Assembly: GCA_018829945.1 (NCBI GenBank)
Contig: JAHJTI010000015.1
Coordinates: 1-36,822 of the forward strand
DNA from: Pseudomonadota bacterium
Lineage (GTDB): Bacteria > Desulfobacterota > Desulfobulbia > Desulfobulbales > Desulfurivibrionaceae
DNA length: 36,822 bases
Direction: 5' to 3'
The notes beneath the pieces were generated by a model. The model worked only from the letters and a program-made list of their open reading frames with translations, ran no database searches and was not told the DNA's origin. How positions within the stretch are numbered: position 1 is the first letter of the stretch; each line of letters opens with the position of its first letter. Positions 7,198-15,971 of the stretch are shown here, piece by piece. A program made the position numbers and the translations under genes.

Positions 7198-8041
7198 ATA
7201 CGATATGTCAAGCCGCGCCGTCTGTGGCGCCCTGGACATAACATTAACCGATGTGCCGGACTGGAGCTGTTGCGGCTCCACCCCGGCACACACCGTGGAT
7301 CACACCCTGTCATCGGCGCTTTCAGCCCGAAATCTTGATCAGGTCGCTTCGATGGGTCTGGATTCCTGCATTACCCCATGCCCAAGCTGTCTGGCCAACC
7401 TTAAGACGGCAAAGCACAGGATGGAAGAAGTCGGTTTCAGGGACAAGGTTAACAATCTTCTCGACAAACCGGCCAACACACAGGTTGGAGCAAAGTCTGT
7501 GCTGCAGATACTGGTTGAAGACTACGGCGTTGCAAATATCAAGAAAAAAGTGGTGAAACCGCTGACCGGTCTGGCCGTTGGCGCCTATTACGGTTGCATC
7601 CTCAACCGACCTGCCGAATTGATGCAATTTGATAACCGTGAACACCCCATGGCAATGGACAATATCATGGAGGCGCTTGGCGCCACGGTGGTGCCTTTTC
7701 CTTTAAAGGTCGAATGCTGCGGGGCATCCTTTGGTATTCCGCGAAAAGATCTGGTTATGAGATTGTCCGGCAAACTCCTCGATACGGCTAAAAGCATCGG
7801 CGCAATGGCCCTGGTCACGGCATGTCCGCTTTGCCAGATGAATCTGGACATGCGCCAGACCCAGATAAACAACGCCAATAGTTCGAGCCATAAAATACCG
7901 ATTTTCTACTTCACCCAACTCATGGGTCTGGCCCTGGGCCTGACGGAAAAAGAACTGGGCATGGACAAACTCTGCGTCAGTCCCCGCTCCGTATTGGATG
8001 CCCTGACCAGTGTGGAGAATCCCAAGGAGAAGGCGGCATGA
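7136..8041 (+). CDS. hdrB: Heterodisulfide reductase-like subunit B (two CCG domains)
   Basis: HdrB carries the catalytic site that reduces a disulfide using non-cubane iron-sulfur clusters. The start is set at 7136 (MNTSLNYAYYPGCSS) because AGAGG lies ten bases upstream and this is where HdrB homology begins; the track start at 6959 only extends into hdrC. Two cysteine-rich CCG domains are present: SCCGSTPAH...TPCPSCLANL and ECCGASFG...TACPLCQMNLD, each preceded by the lone Cys (YYPGCSS and YYGCILN). 301 residues, normal for HdrB. The stop overlaps the hdrA start (ATGA). In sulfate reducers without coenzyme M the physiological disulfide is often proposed to be DsrC; that is inference here. 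Confidence 0.94.
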   Translation: MNTSLNYAYYPGCSSTGTSLEYDMSSRAVCGALDITLTDVPDWSCCGSTPAHTVDHTLSSALSARNLDQVASMGLDSCITPCPSCLANLKTAKHRMEEVGFRDKVNNLLDKPANTQVGAKSVLQILVEDYGVANIKKKVVKPLTGLAVGAYYGCILNRPAELMQFDNREHPMAMDNIMEALGATVVPFPLKVECCGASFGIPRKDLVMRLSGKLLDTAKSIGAMALVTACPLCQMNLDMRQTQINNANSSSHKIPIFYFTQLMGLALGLTEKELGMDKLCVSPRSVLDALTSVENPKEKAA

Positions 8042-9996
8042 AAATAGGAGTCTTTGTCTGCCATTGCGGAAGCAATATCGAGGCTACCGTTGATACCGCT
8101 GCGGTGGCTGCCGCAGCCAGGGAATTCCCGGACGTGGTCTTTGCGACGGATACGATGTACACCTGCTCCGAACCTGGACAAGATGAAATAGTTGCTGCCA
8201 TCAAGGAGCATAATCTTGGCGGTGTTGTTGTCGCCTCATGTACGCCGCGGATGCACGAGCAGACCTTTCGCCGCACGGTGGAACGGGCGGGCCTGAACCG
8301 CTATCTCTTTGAAATGGCAAATATCCGGGAGCATGTTTCCTGGATCGGCAAGGACCGCGAGGCCAACACCAACAAATCAATCGACCTCGTTCGCATGGCA
8401 ACGGAAAAGCTGATGCGCAACCGGCCCCTTTTTTCCAAGAAATTTGATGTCAACAAAAGAGTTCTGGTCATCGGTGGCGGTGTTGCCGGGATCCAGGCGG
8501 CTCTTGACTGTGCAGACGGCGGGCTTGAAGTGGTCATGGTGGAAAAAACGGCTACCATCGGCGGCAAGATGGCCAAACTGGACAAAACCTTTCCCACCGT
8601 GGATTGTTCCAGCTGTATCCTCGGGCCGCGCATGGTTGATGTGGCCCAGCATCCCAATATCACCCTCTATGCCTATTCGGAAATTGAGGAAATAAACGGC
8701 TATGTCGGGAACTTTGAGATCACGGTCAAAAAGAAAGCAACCTATGTAAACTGGGATTCCTGCACCGGCTGCGGGATCTGCATGGAAAAATGTCCGAGCA
8801 AAAAAGCCACCGACTCCTTTAACGAAGGGATCGGCAAAACAACGGCCATTAACATCCCCTTTCCCCAGGCAATCCCCAAAAAAGCAAAGATCGACCCCGA
8901 ATTCTGCACAAAATTAACAAAAGATAAATGCGGAGTCTGTGCCAAGGTGTGCCCCTCAGGCTGCATTGATTATGAAATGCAGGACGAATTCGTCACCGAA
9001 AAGGTAGGGGCCATAGTCACGGCCACCGGATACGACCTCTTTGACTGGAGTGTTTACGGAGAATATGGCGGTGGACGATACCCCGACGTCATCACTGCCC
9101 TGCAGTATGAACGGATGCTGTCAGCCTCCGGCCCCACCGGCGGTCATATCAAGCGCCCCTCGGACGGCAAAGAGCCCAAAAACATCGTATTTATCCAATG
9201 CGTCGGCTCCCGCGACAAATCCGTCGGCCGCCCCTATTGCACCGGTTTTTGCTGCATGTACACTGCCAAACAGGCGATCTTGACCAAAGATCACCTGCCG
9301 GGATCCCAAAGCTACGTCTTTTATATGGATATCCGGGCAGTCGGCAAACTGTACGATGAGTTCACCCGCCGAGCCATGGAAGAATACGACACCAAATATA
9401 TCAGGGGCAGGGTCTCCATGATCTACCCCAAGAACGACAAGCTCCTGGTCCGCGGCGCTGACACACTCATGGGAGCACAGGTTGAAGTGGACGCCGACCT
9501 CGTTGTTCTGGCTGTCGGTGCGGAAGCTGCCGTTGGCGCAAGCGAATTGGCTGAAAAACTTCGTATTTCCTATGACTCCTACGGCTTTTATATGGAAGGC
9601 CATCCCAAACTTAAACCTGTTGAGACAAACACGGCCGGCGTCTATCTTGCCGGCGCCTGCCAGGGACCAAAGGATATCCCTTCATCAGTGGCACAGGGCA
9701 GTGCCGCTGCAGCCAAGGTGTTGGGACTGTTTTCCAAGGACCAGTTGGAAAGCGACCCGCAGGTTTCGCTTGTCGATATAAAACGCTGCATAGGATGCGG
9801 AAAATGCATCAAGACCTGTCCTTACGGCGCTATTAATGAAATGGAATTCCGGGGCCTGACCAAGGCAAACGTAATCGAAACAATATGTCAGGGCTGCGGT
9901 ATCTGCACGTCAACCTGCCCCCAGGGAGCTGTTCAACTCCAGCATTTCACTGACAATCAGATACTCTCGGAGGTGAATGCATTATGCCGGTTCTAG
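8038..9996 (+). CDS. hdrA: Heterodisulfide reductase-like subunit A, FAD electron-bifurcating
   Basis: HdrA holds the FAD at which electrons are thought to be split between ferredoxin and the HdrB disulfide. Seen in order: an N-terminal HdrA domain (about 1-135, VCHCGSNIEATVD and VASCTPRMHE), the FAD Rossmann motif VLVIGGGVAGIQAALD (about 141), the cysteine pair CSSCILGPRM (about 190), ferredoxin-like CTGCGICMEKCP (about 242) and CGVCAKVCP (about 300), and a C-terminal 2x[4Fe-4S] ferredoxin, CIGCGKCIKTCP and CQGCGICTSTCP (about 584 and 617). At 652 residues it matches the standard HdrA architecture and has no selenocysteine codon. It overlaps hdrB by four bases and flxD by 13, so the complex is tightly co-translated. 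Confidence 0.96.
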   Translation: MKIGVFVCHCGSNIEATVDTAAVAAAAREFPDVVFATDTMYTCSEPGQDEIVAAIKEHNLGGVVVASCTPRMHEQTFRRTVERAGLNRYLFEMANIREHVSWIGKDREANTNKSIDLVRMATEKLMRNRPLFSKKFDVNKRVLVIGGGVAGIQAALDCADGGLEVVMVEKTATIGGKMAKLDKTFPTVDCSSCILGPRMVDVAQHPNITLYAYSEIEEINGYVGNFEITVKKKATYVNWDSCTGCGICMEKCPSKKATDSFNEGIGKTTAINIPFPQAIPKKAKIDPEFCTKLTKDKCGVCAKVCPSGCIDYEMQDEFVTEKVGAIVTATGYDLFDWSVYGEYGGGRYPDVITALQYERMLSASGPTGGHIKRPSDGKEPKNIVFIQCVGSRDKSVGRPYCTGFCCMYTAKQAILTKDHLPGSQSYVFYMDIRAVGKLYDEFTRRAMEEYDTKYIRGRVSMIYPKNDKLLVRGADTLMGAQVEVDADLVVLAVGAEAAVGASELAEKLRISYDSYGFYMEGHPKLKPVETNTAGVYLAGACQGPKDIPSSVAQGSAAAAKVLGLFSKDQLESDPQVSLVDIKRCIGCGKCIKTCPYGAINEMEFRGLTKANVIETICQGCGICTSTCPQGAVQLQHFTDNQILSEVNALCRF

Positions 9997-10448
9997 AAGG
10001 GAAGGAACTTCGTATCGTCGGTTTTCTTTGTAACTGGTGTTCTTACGGCGGGGCCGACACTGCCGGAGTTGGGCGCTTCAGCCAACCAACGGACCTGCGC
10101 ATTATCAGAGTTCCCTGTTCCGGCAGAATTGACCCCTTGTTCATCGTCAAAGCCTTGATGAACGGGGCGGACGGCGTCCTGGTCTCGGGTTGTCACCCCA
10201 GGGATTGCCATTATTCAGAAGGCAATTTTTATGCCCGGAGAAGGCTGGAAATAATGCAAAGATTCCTGCCTGTTCTCGGCTATGAACCGGAAAGGTTTGC
10301 CTATACCTGGGTTTCCGCCTCGGAAGGCCAACGCTGGCAGGAGGTGGTGAAATCCTTCACCGATCAGATTCACAAGCTTGGTCCAGCGCCTAAAATATTA
10401 GGGCCGCAAGCCTCGGACACCCTCAGCCTTATGGCAGCAGCTCTGTAA
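9984..10448 (+). CDS. flxD: FlxD / MvhD-like [2Fe-2S] protein
   Basis: In methanogens MvhD passes electrons from a hydrogenase to HdrA; in FlxABCD-HdrABC systems FlxD joins the NADH-oxidising Flx part to HdrA. The 154-residue sequence has the family cysteines FLCNWCSYGGAD, VPCSGRIDP and SGCHPRDCHY, and ends without extra domains. The start ATG lies inside the end of hdrA (13-base overlap), with AGGTG upstream. Its place directly after hdrA is the usual one. The first Cys-x2-Cys is intact and no Sec codon is used. Confidence 0.94.
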   Translation: MPVLEGKELRIVGFLCNWCSYGGADTAGVGRFSQPTDLRIIRVPCSGRIDPLFIVKALMNGADGVLVSGCHPRDCHYSEGNFYARRRLEIMQRFLPVLGYEPERFAYTWVSASEGQRWQEVVKSFTDQIHKLGPAPKILGPQASDTLSLMAAAL

Positions 10449-10485
10449 TAGCACCCTCAGATCTGAGCCGGACAAAGGAGAACAG

Positions 10486-11445
10486 GTGAAATTTCAAGAA
10501 GAGCTCAAAAACAGTATCAGAAAGGTTCTACCGGAACTGGATATGGTAATCGGCTGGGGCAAAAGCTTTGACCCCCTGCATGCCACGCCGCATTTCATCC
10601 GCAGGCAAGAAGATATAGACGAGCTGGTGATAAGCCCCTTAAGCGTTCATAATCTGGCAACGTACCTTCCCGGCCTGCGAGGCAAAAAGGTAGGGATCGT
10701 GGTCAAAGGCTGTGATAGCCGCTCGGTGATTGAACTGCTCCAGGAAAACCTCATCGACAGGAAAAATGTCACCATCTTCGGTTTTCCCTGCACAGGTGTG
10801 GTGGATCAGACAAAAATCAAAAAGGCCATGGGCCATACAGGGAATATCGAATCCTGCGATATGTCTGACACGGCAATTGTCATCAAGTCGAAAGACAAAA
10901 CACGTTCATTGCCGCTTTCAGAAATGCTGGCCGACAAATGCCATTCCTGTCGGTACCCTGATGCGATTATCAGTGATCATTTTGTCGGCGACAGGATAGC
11001 TGACCCTGCTCCGGCTGCGGCCGATTATCAGGCACTTGCGGCCTTTGAAAAACTTTCGGTCTCCGAAAGATTCGGCTACTGGCTCAAGGAGCTTGACCGA
11101 TGCACCCGCTGCTATGCCTGCCGGAACGCCTGTCCCTTATGCGTCTGCCGGGATCATTGTGCGGCTGAAAGCCGTGATCCGCACTGGTTGTCCCAAGAAA
11201 ACAATGTCCGTGACAAATTGATGTTTCAGGTTATTCACGCCTATCATCTGGCCGGACGCTGCACCGAATGCGGCGAATGTCAGCGTGCCTGTCCCGTGGA
11301 CATTCCTGTACTTTTGTTTAAGCAGAAAATGAACAAGGAAATCAGGGACATTTTTCACTATGAGGCGGGAGTCGACCCTGAAGCCACTCCGCCCCTGCTC
11401 TCCTTCAAGATGAAAGAAGAGAATATCACAGAAAAGGTGTGGTAA
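10486..11445 (+). CDS. flxC: FlxC, iron-sulfur subunit with FrhB/FdhB-like N-terminal part
   Basis: This is an electron-transfer subunit of the Flx complex. It starts with GTG, preceded by AAAGGAG at a good distance. The first 180 residues resemble the F420-hydrogenase/formate dehydrogenase beta family (VVKGCDSRSVIELLQE, GFPCTGVV, ADKCHSCRYPDA). The C-terminal part holds two cluster motifs, CTRCYACRNACPLCVCRDHC (about 206) and CTECGECQRACP (about 259). The 319 residues end one base into the next start (TAATG). I name it flxC from gene order relative to Desulfovibrio vulgaris adh-hdrCBA-flxDCBA; the B and C letters are less certain than the role. Confidence 0.85.
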   Translation: MKFQEELKNSIRKVLPELDMVIGWGKSFDPLHATPHFIRRQEDIDELVISPLSVHNLATYLPGLRGKKVGIVVKGCDSRSVIELLQENLIDRKNVTIFGFPCTGVVDQTKIKKAMGHTGNIESCDMSDTAIVIKSKDKTRSLPLSEMLADKCHSCRYPDAIISDHFVGDRIADPAPAAADYQALAAFEKLSVSERFGYWLKELDRCTRCYACRNACPLCVCRDHCAAESRDPHWLSQENNVRDKLMFQVIHAYHLAGRCTECGECQRACPVDIPVLLFKQKMNKEIRDIFHYEAGVDPEATPPLLSFKMKEENITEKVW

Positions 11446-12506
11446 TGGATTCTATTAAATATCTAAAATCAACCGATCTGAAGCACTGGCTTGAAGAATT
11501 GGCGCGGGAAAACAGTGTATTCGCCCCACGGGCTGAAGGCGACTCCGTGATTTTCGCCCCCTTTGAGCCAAAACAGGAAATGTCCATAAAACACGCACCA
11601 ACCGTGCCGCCCAAAAAAACGGTGTTCCCCCAGAGTGAAAAGCTTGTTGATTTCACCTACAGCAAAGATCCGGAAAACTTGGGCAGGGTTATGATTGAAG
11701 GCAAGGAAATCCTGCCGGAAGGGACAGCGGTCGTCTTTGGCGGCCGCCCCTGTGACGTCCGCGGCTTCACCATGTTCGACCGGGTCTATCTGGCGGAAAA
11801 AACCGCCGATATCTACTACAAGACCCGCCGTGACAACACCTCGTTTATCACCCTGGCCTGCGAAAAACCGGAAAATACCTGCTTTTGTCATTGGGTGGGC
11901 AGCAGCCCGTCCGACACAACCGGTTCCGATGTCATGGCCACCCCGATTGAAGGCGGTTATGTACTTGAAGCGTTCACCGAAAGAGGCCAAGATCTCCTGA
12001 CCTCTCGCCTTCTTGAGAATGGCGACAGATGGATATTGGAAGCCCAGGAAGTCCATACAATCGCGGCCGGCTCCTTGACCGAGGCCCCGAATCTGTCCCA
12101 GGCCCCGCAGAAACTCCTGGACGTCTTTGACAACATGGATTTCTGGGAAAACGCCGCAGCCAAGTGCCTCAGCTGCGGCGCCTGCACCTATCTCTGTCCC
12201 TCATGCTACTGTTTCAACATCACCGACGAAACAGCAGGCATGCAAGGCACCCGTTTCAGGTCCTGGGACAACTGCATGTCTGCCCAGTTCACCATGGAGG
12301 CAAGCGGCCATAATCCCCGGCCCACCAAGGCCCACAGGCTGAAAAACCGGATAGGCCACAAGTTCAGCTACTATCCGACCATCCATAACCGGATTATCTC
12401 CTGCTGCGGTTGCGGCAGATGCATCAAGAGCTGTCCCGTGAGCCTCGACATTCGTGAAATCGTTCTGGAGGCCATAAATTACGAACCGGCCGCTGGCGAG
12501 GAATAA
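11445..12506 (+). CDS. flxB: FlxB, 4Fe-4S subunit related to sulfhydrogenase/AsrA beta subunits
   Basis: This iron-sulfur subunit pairs with the flavoprotein FlxA, as the beta and gamma subunits do in sulfhydrogenases and anaerobic sulfite reductase (AsrA/AsrB). The ATG at 11445 is preferred over the GTG at 11439 because it forms the compact TAATG junction. The N-terminal two thirds include FGGRPCDVRGFTMFDRVY and CEKPENTCFCHWVG, typical of this family. Two ferredoxin motifs follow, CLSCGACTYLCPSCYC (about 241) and CCGCGRCIKSCPVSLDI (about 320). 353 residues. It is separated by four bases from flxA. Confidence 0.86.
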   Translation: MDSIKYLKSTDLKHWLEELARENSVFAPRAEGDSVIFAPFEPKQEMSIKHAPTVPPKKTVFPQSEKLVDFTYSKDPENLGRVMIEGKEILPEGTAVVFGGRPCDVRGFTMFDRVYLAEKTADIYYKTRRDNTSFITLACEKPENTCFCHWVGSSPSDTTGSDVMATPIEGGYVLEAFTERGQDLLTSRLLENGDRWILEAQEVHTIAAGSLTEAPNLSQAPQKLLDVFDNMDFWENAAAKCLSCGACTYLCPSCYCFNITDETAGMQGTRFRSWDNCMSAQFTMEASGHNPRPTKAHRLKNRIGHKFSYYPTIHNRIISCCGCGRCIKSCPVSLDIREIVLEAINYEPAAGEE

Positions 12507-12510
12507 ACAA

Positions 12511-13344
12511 ATGAGCGCAAAGAATCACTATCTTCCGGAAATGGCGACAATCAATGAAGTTATCCAGGAAACACATAACATCATGACCTTCCGGGTGATC
12601 TTTAACGACCCGCAGGTCATGGAAAATTTCACCTTCGAACCGGGCCAGGTCGGGCAGCTCTCCTCCTTTGGCACCGGCGAGGCAACCTTTGTCATTAATT
12701 CTCCTCCCACCCGCAAAGACTATTTGCAGTTCAGCGTCATGCGCACCGGTGAGGTCACGAGCAAACTCCATGTCCTCAAAGCAGGCGATCAGATAGGCGT
12801 CCGCGCTCCCCTTGGCAACTCTTTCCCTTATGAAGACATGAAGGGCAAGGACATTGTCTTCATCGGCGGGGGTATCGGCATGGCGCCCCTGCGCCCCCTG
12901 ATGCTGTACATGCTGGACAACAGAAACGATTATGGCAAGATCACCCTGCTCTACGGAGCACGATCTCCGGTTGACATGGCCTTCAATTATGAATTACCAT
13001 CTTGGCTGGAACGTGATGATCTTGAAACACACCTGACCATTGATGCCGAATATGAAGGCTGGCAGCACACCGTGGGCCTTATCCCCAACGTTTTACTCGA
13101 CATTGCACCAAACCCAGAGAATTCAGTGGCCGTTACCTGCGGTCCGCCGATCATGATAAAATTCACCCTGCAGGCCCTTGAAAAACTGGGGTTTAAGGAT
13201 GAGCAGATTGTCACCACCCTGGAAAAAAGAATGAAGTGCGGGGTGGGAATCTGCGGGCGCTGCAATATAGGCTCGAGCTATGTGTGCATGGACGGACCGG
13301 TTTTTACAGCCGCCCAACTCAAGGAACTGCCCAATGAGTTGTAA
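12511..13344 (+). CDS. flxA: FlxA, FAD/NAD(H)-binding flavoprotein subunit
   Basis: FlxA is the NAD(H) entry point of the Flx-Hdr complex, related to sulfhydrogenase gamma, AsrB and PyrK. The ferredoxin-reductase-like fold shows an FAD barrel (FEPGQVGQLSSFG, VINSPPTR), the nucleotide-binding GGGIGMAPLRPLMLYM (about 127) and a C-terminal [2Fe-2S] cysteine set KCGVGICGRCNIGSSYVCMDGP (about 244). 277 residues, full length. GAGGA precedes the ATG. With the alcohol dehydrogenase at the head of the operon, the inferred flow is alcohol to NADH to FlxA to HdrA. It is the last gene before a 148-base gap that holds only a short CCGGA/TCCGG stem and no clear promoter. Confidence 0.93.
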   Translation: MSAKNHYLPEMATINEVIQETHNIMTFRVIFNDPQVMENFTFEPGQVGQLSSFGTGEATFVINSPPTRKDYLQFSVMRTGEVTSKLHVLKAGDQIGVRAPLGNSFPYEDMKGKDIVFIGGGIGMAPLRPLMLYMLDNRNDYGKITLLYGARSPVDMAFNYELPSWLERDDLETHLTIDAEYEGWQHTVGLIPNVLLDIAPNPENSVAVTCGPPIMIKFTLQALEKLGFKDEQIVTTLEKRMKCGVGICGRCNIGSSYVCMDGPVFTAAQLKELPNEL

Positions 13345-13492
13345 TGCTCTATTATTGCGGAAATGTGAAGGCGAAACCTTGAAACAAAAACAATAACATA
13401 ATGCCGGACGGTCTTTCCGGTGAGTTGGAGATACTGCTCAATACAAGATTCTTGCGCATCCTCTTTTTTTCAACCCTAAATGGAGCACGATC

Positions 13493-15220
13493 ATGGCTAA
13501 TAAAATTTTCCGGGTCAATATGACAGATCTTTCCACCTCCATCGAAGATGTCCCCGCTGCCTGGGGTGGTCACGGCGGCCGCGGACTCACCTCAACAATC
13601 GTTGCGGCTGAAGTCCCTCCCACCTGTCATCCCCTGGGGGTAAACAACAAGCTTGTTTTTGCCCCGGGCCTGCTTTCCGGTACTCCAGCGGCAAATTCCG
13701 GCCGCCTTTCCTGCGGAGCCAAAAGCCCTTTAACCGGCACCATCAAAGAATCGAATTCCGGCGGCTCATCCGCACAGTTACTGGCAAAATGCGGCTGCAA
13801 AGCGCTCATCATTGAAGGCCAACCCAAAGATGATGCCTGGTACAGTCTGGCAGTCACCCCCGACGGTGTGACCATAAACAGGGAAAAAGAAGTTGTCGGC
13901 AAAGGGAATTTCGAAACAACTAAAATTCTTGGCAAACGTCTCGGCACAAAGCAGGGAATTATCATCATCGGCACTGCCGGTGAAATGAGAATGAGATCCG
14001 CCAATATTTCGGTAAAAGACCCCGATGGCAATCTGCGTTCCGGCGGACGCGGCGGTCTCGGCGCCGTTATGGGATCAAAACGGGTAAAATTCATCAGTAT
14101 TGACCCCAAAGACGGCAAGGTTGAAATTGCCGATATGGAAAAATTCAAGGAGGCAAACAAAAAATTTGCCAAATCCTTGATCGACAACCCCATCAGCCAG
14201 GCCCTTGCCACCTACGGCACCAATGTTCTTGTCAATATTATCAATGAGGCCGGAGGCCTGCCGACCAGAAACTTCACCTCCGGTCAATTTGCAGGACACG
14301 AGCAAATTTCCGGCGAAACAATGCACGATCTTATTCAAGAACGTGGCGGCAAAGTAAAACATAATTGCCACCCGGGATGTGTCATCCAATGTTCCCAAAT
14401 ATATAACGATGTAAACAAGAAATACAAAACTTCCGGTTTTGAATATGAATCGATCTGGGCCCTGGGTGCGGATTGTGCCATTGACAACTTGGACATCATT
14501 GCCGAAGCGGACAGTCTCCTTGATGATATCGGCATCGATTCCATTGAAACCGCCGTTGCCATTGGCGTTGCCATGGAAGCAGGCGTCCTTGAGTTTGGTG
14601 ATGGTAAAGGTTTGCTGCGTATTCTGAAAGAAGATGTTGCCAAGGGAACCGCGCTTGGACGTATAATCGGCGGCGGCGCCGGTGATGTCGGTCGTGCCTT
14701 CGGCGTTACCCGTGTGCCGGTGGTTAAAAATCAGGCGATTCCCGCCTATGATCCACGCGCCATAAAAGGTATCGGCATCACGTACGCCACCTCCACCCAA
14801 GGGGCTGACCACACAATGGGTTATACCATTGCCACCAATGTTCTAGGTGTCGGCGGCTCCCTTGATCCGCTTTCCAAAGAAGGCCAGGTGGAACTTTCCC
14901 GCAACCTGCAGATTGCAACGGCCGCCATCGATTCCACAGGCATGTGTCTCTTTATCGCTTTTGCAGCTCTTGACGATGCAACCTGCCTCCCGGCGCTTAT
15001 CGATCTCATCAATGCCCGCTTCGGCCTCGCATTAACCGGAGACGATGTGACAAATCTTGGCAAATCTATTCTAAAAACAGAGCACGCCTTTAACCTGGCT
15101 GCCGGATTTACCAACCAGGATGACAGGCTGCCTGAATTCTTCAGCATGGAGCCTCTCCCGCCCCATAACGTGGTCTGGGATTTCAGCGGGGAAGAGATCG
15201 ATACCTTCTGGGATTTTTAA
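13493..15220 (+). CDS. aor: Tungsten-dependent aldehyde:ferredoxin oxidoreductase
   Basis: AOR oxidises aldehydes to carboxylic acids with ferredoxin as acceptor, or runs in reverse, using a bis-tungstopterin and one [4Fe-4S] cluster. The N-terminal domain opens in family style (IFRVNMTDLSTS, WGGHGGRGLTS, RLSCGAKSPLTG). Cluster ligands are visible as CHPGCVIQC (Cys292, 296, 300) and a distant Cys485 (GMCLFIAFA). Pterin-contact regions include RSGGRGGLGAVMGSKRVK and ATSTQGADHTMGY. 575 residues, slightly shorter than the roughly 605 of characterised AORs. GGAG precedes the start. The first motif is C-x3-C-x3-C rather than the C-x2-C-x3-C I recall for archaeal AOR. The tup importer, moeA, moaD and moeB nearby support tungsten. 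Relatives such as BamB-type enzymes are less likely without bam neighbours. Confidence 0.93.
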   Translation: MANKIFRVNMTDLSTSIEDVPAAWGGHGGRGLTSTIVAAEVPPTCHPLGVNNKLVFAPGLLSGTPAANSGRLSCGAKSPLTGTIKESNSGGSSAQLLAKCGCKALIIEGQPKDDAWYSLAVTPDGVTINREKEVVGKGNFETTKILGKRLGTKQGIIIIGTAGEMRMRSANISVKDPDGNLRSGGRGGLGAVMGSKRVKFISIDPKDGKVEIADMEKFKEANKKFAKSLIDNPISQALATYGTNVLVNIINEAGGLPTRNFTSGQFAGHEQISGETMHDLIQERGGKVKHNCHPGCVIQCSQIYNDVNKKYKTSGFEYESIWALGADCAIDNLDIIAEADSLLDDIGIDSIETAVAIGVAMEAGVLEFGDGKGLLRILKEDVAKGTALGRIIGGGAGDVGRAFGVTRVPVVKNQAIPAYDPRAIKGIGITYATSTQGADHTMGYTIATNVLGVGGSLDPLSKEGQVELSRNLQIATAAIDSTGMCLFIAFAALDDATCLPALIDLINARFGLALTGDDVTNLGKSILKTEHAFNLAAGFTNQDDRLPEFFSMEPLPPHNVVWDFSGEEIDTFWDF

Positions 15221-15236
15221 CCGGATTTCCATAATT

Positions 15237-15315
15237 GTGCGCCCTGTTCCCTGTCTATTTCCATTCTCCCTCTATTCTCCTTCAAAGAATAGGCAGAGAA
15301 CAGGTGCACTTTTTT
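15237..15315 (+). terminator. Rho-independent terminator after aor
   Basis: GTGCGCCCTGTTCCCTGTCTATT (15237-15259) pairs over about 20 positions with AATAGGCAGAGAACAGGTGCAC (15288-15309), with three small mismatches or bulges, and is followed at once by TTTTTT (15310-15315). This ends the hdr-flx-aor transcript and makes the cofactor genes a separate or attenuated unit. The loop of 28 bases is long, so an attenuator role is also possible. Confidence 0.85.
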
Positions 15316-15353
15316 AAGTTGTGCGATTTCACAATCTATTCAATACTCTCATT

Positions 15354-15971
15354 ATGATTAGCAGACCTTCTCACATTCCCCGGCTGGAGTTCATTGTTCC
15401 GGCTGCGGCCACCAAAAAATATACGACTCTTTTGCAGTCCGGCATTTGGGAGGAAATAAGCGCTTCAACCACTGTTGGCGAATTTCTTGCCTGCTTGCCC
15501 GGTTTTACTCCGCAATATATACGTGAACACATTGAAACGATTTTCTTAAACGGCCTGCCTGTTGATGATCTTGAAACAACTATTAACGGTCCATCTCCGG
15601 TTCTTGCCATTTCCGCCGCCATGCCGGGACTTGCCGGAGCGATTTTTCGAAAAAACAGTTTCCATGCAGCCTTGCGAACCGCACCCTCTCTCTCTTCGCC
15701 GGCCAGGATGCCGAGTGGAGAAAAAATTATGATACGGCTGAAATTTTTCAATACCATTGCCTGCGAAAAAGGAACAGCTATCCTGAATAATGGCTGTTTA
15801 TTATCAAGTGACAGCGTGTTAAAATTCATAACCTACCGTCGACAACTGTTTTCTGATTTACTGTCCCTGCGTTGTGACAATAAACCCGTAGGTCTCGATG
15901 ACCTGGAAAGTCTTCTTCATCCCTCAAAAACCGTTTTCCTAAGGATTCAAGAAGAGAATGCCTGCATCTGA
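15354..15971 (+). CDS. Unknown protein linked to aor/moeA, with a beta-grasp-like central stretch
   Basis: I do not recognise a named family. The ATG at 15354 is preferred; the track start is a GTG at 15321 lying just behind the terminator T-run, and neither has a good Shine-Dalgarno. About 205 residues, no signal peptide or membrane segment. The centre (TVGEFLACLPGFTPQYIREHIETIFLNGLPVDDLETTINGPSPVLAISAAMPG) resembles the end of a ThiS/MoaD-like beta-grasp domain, but ends in AMPGLAG instead of a terminal GlyGly and continues with FRKNSFHAALR. Its last 14 bases overlap moeA, so it belongs to the cofactor operon. A role in tungstopterin or AOR maturation is a guess from context. Confidence 0.75.
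   Translation: MISRPSHIPRLEFIVPAAATKKYTTLLQSGIWEEISASTTVGEFLACLPGFTPQYIREHIETIFLNGLPVDDLETTINGPSPVLAISAAMPGLAGAIFRKNSFHAALRTAPSLSSPARMPSGEKIMIRLKFFNTIACEKGTAILNNGCLLSSDSVLKFITYRRQLFSDLLSLRCDNKPVGLDDLESLLHPSKTVFLRIQEENACI

Noticed and set aside
6520-13344. Possible selenocysteine codons in hdr/flx genes
   Set aside because: All cysteine motifs are encoded by TGC or TGT and every frame runs to its natural end; no internal TGA was found.
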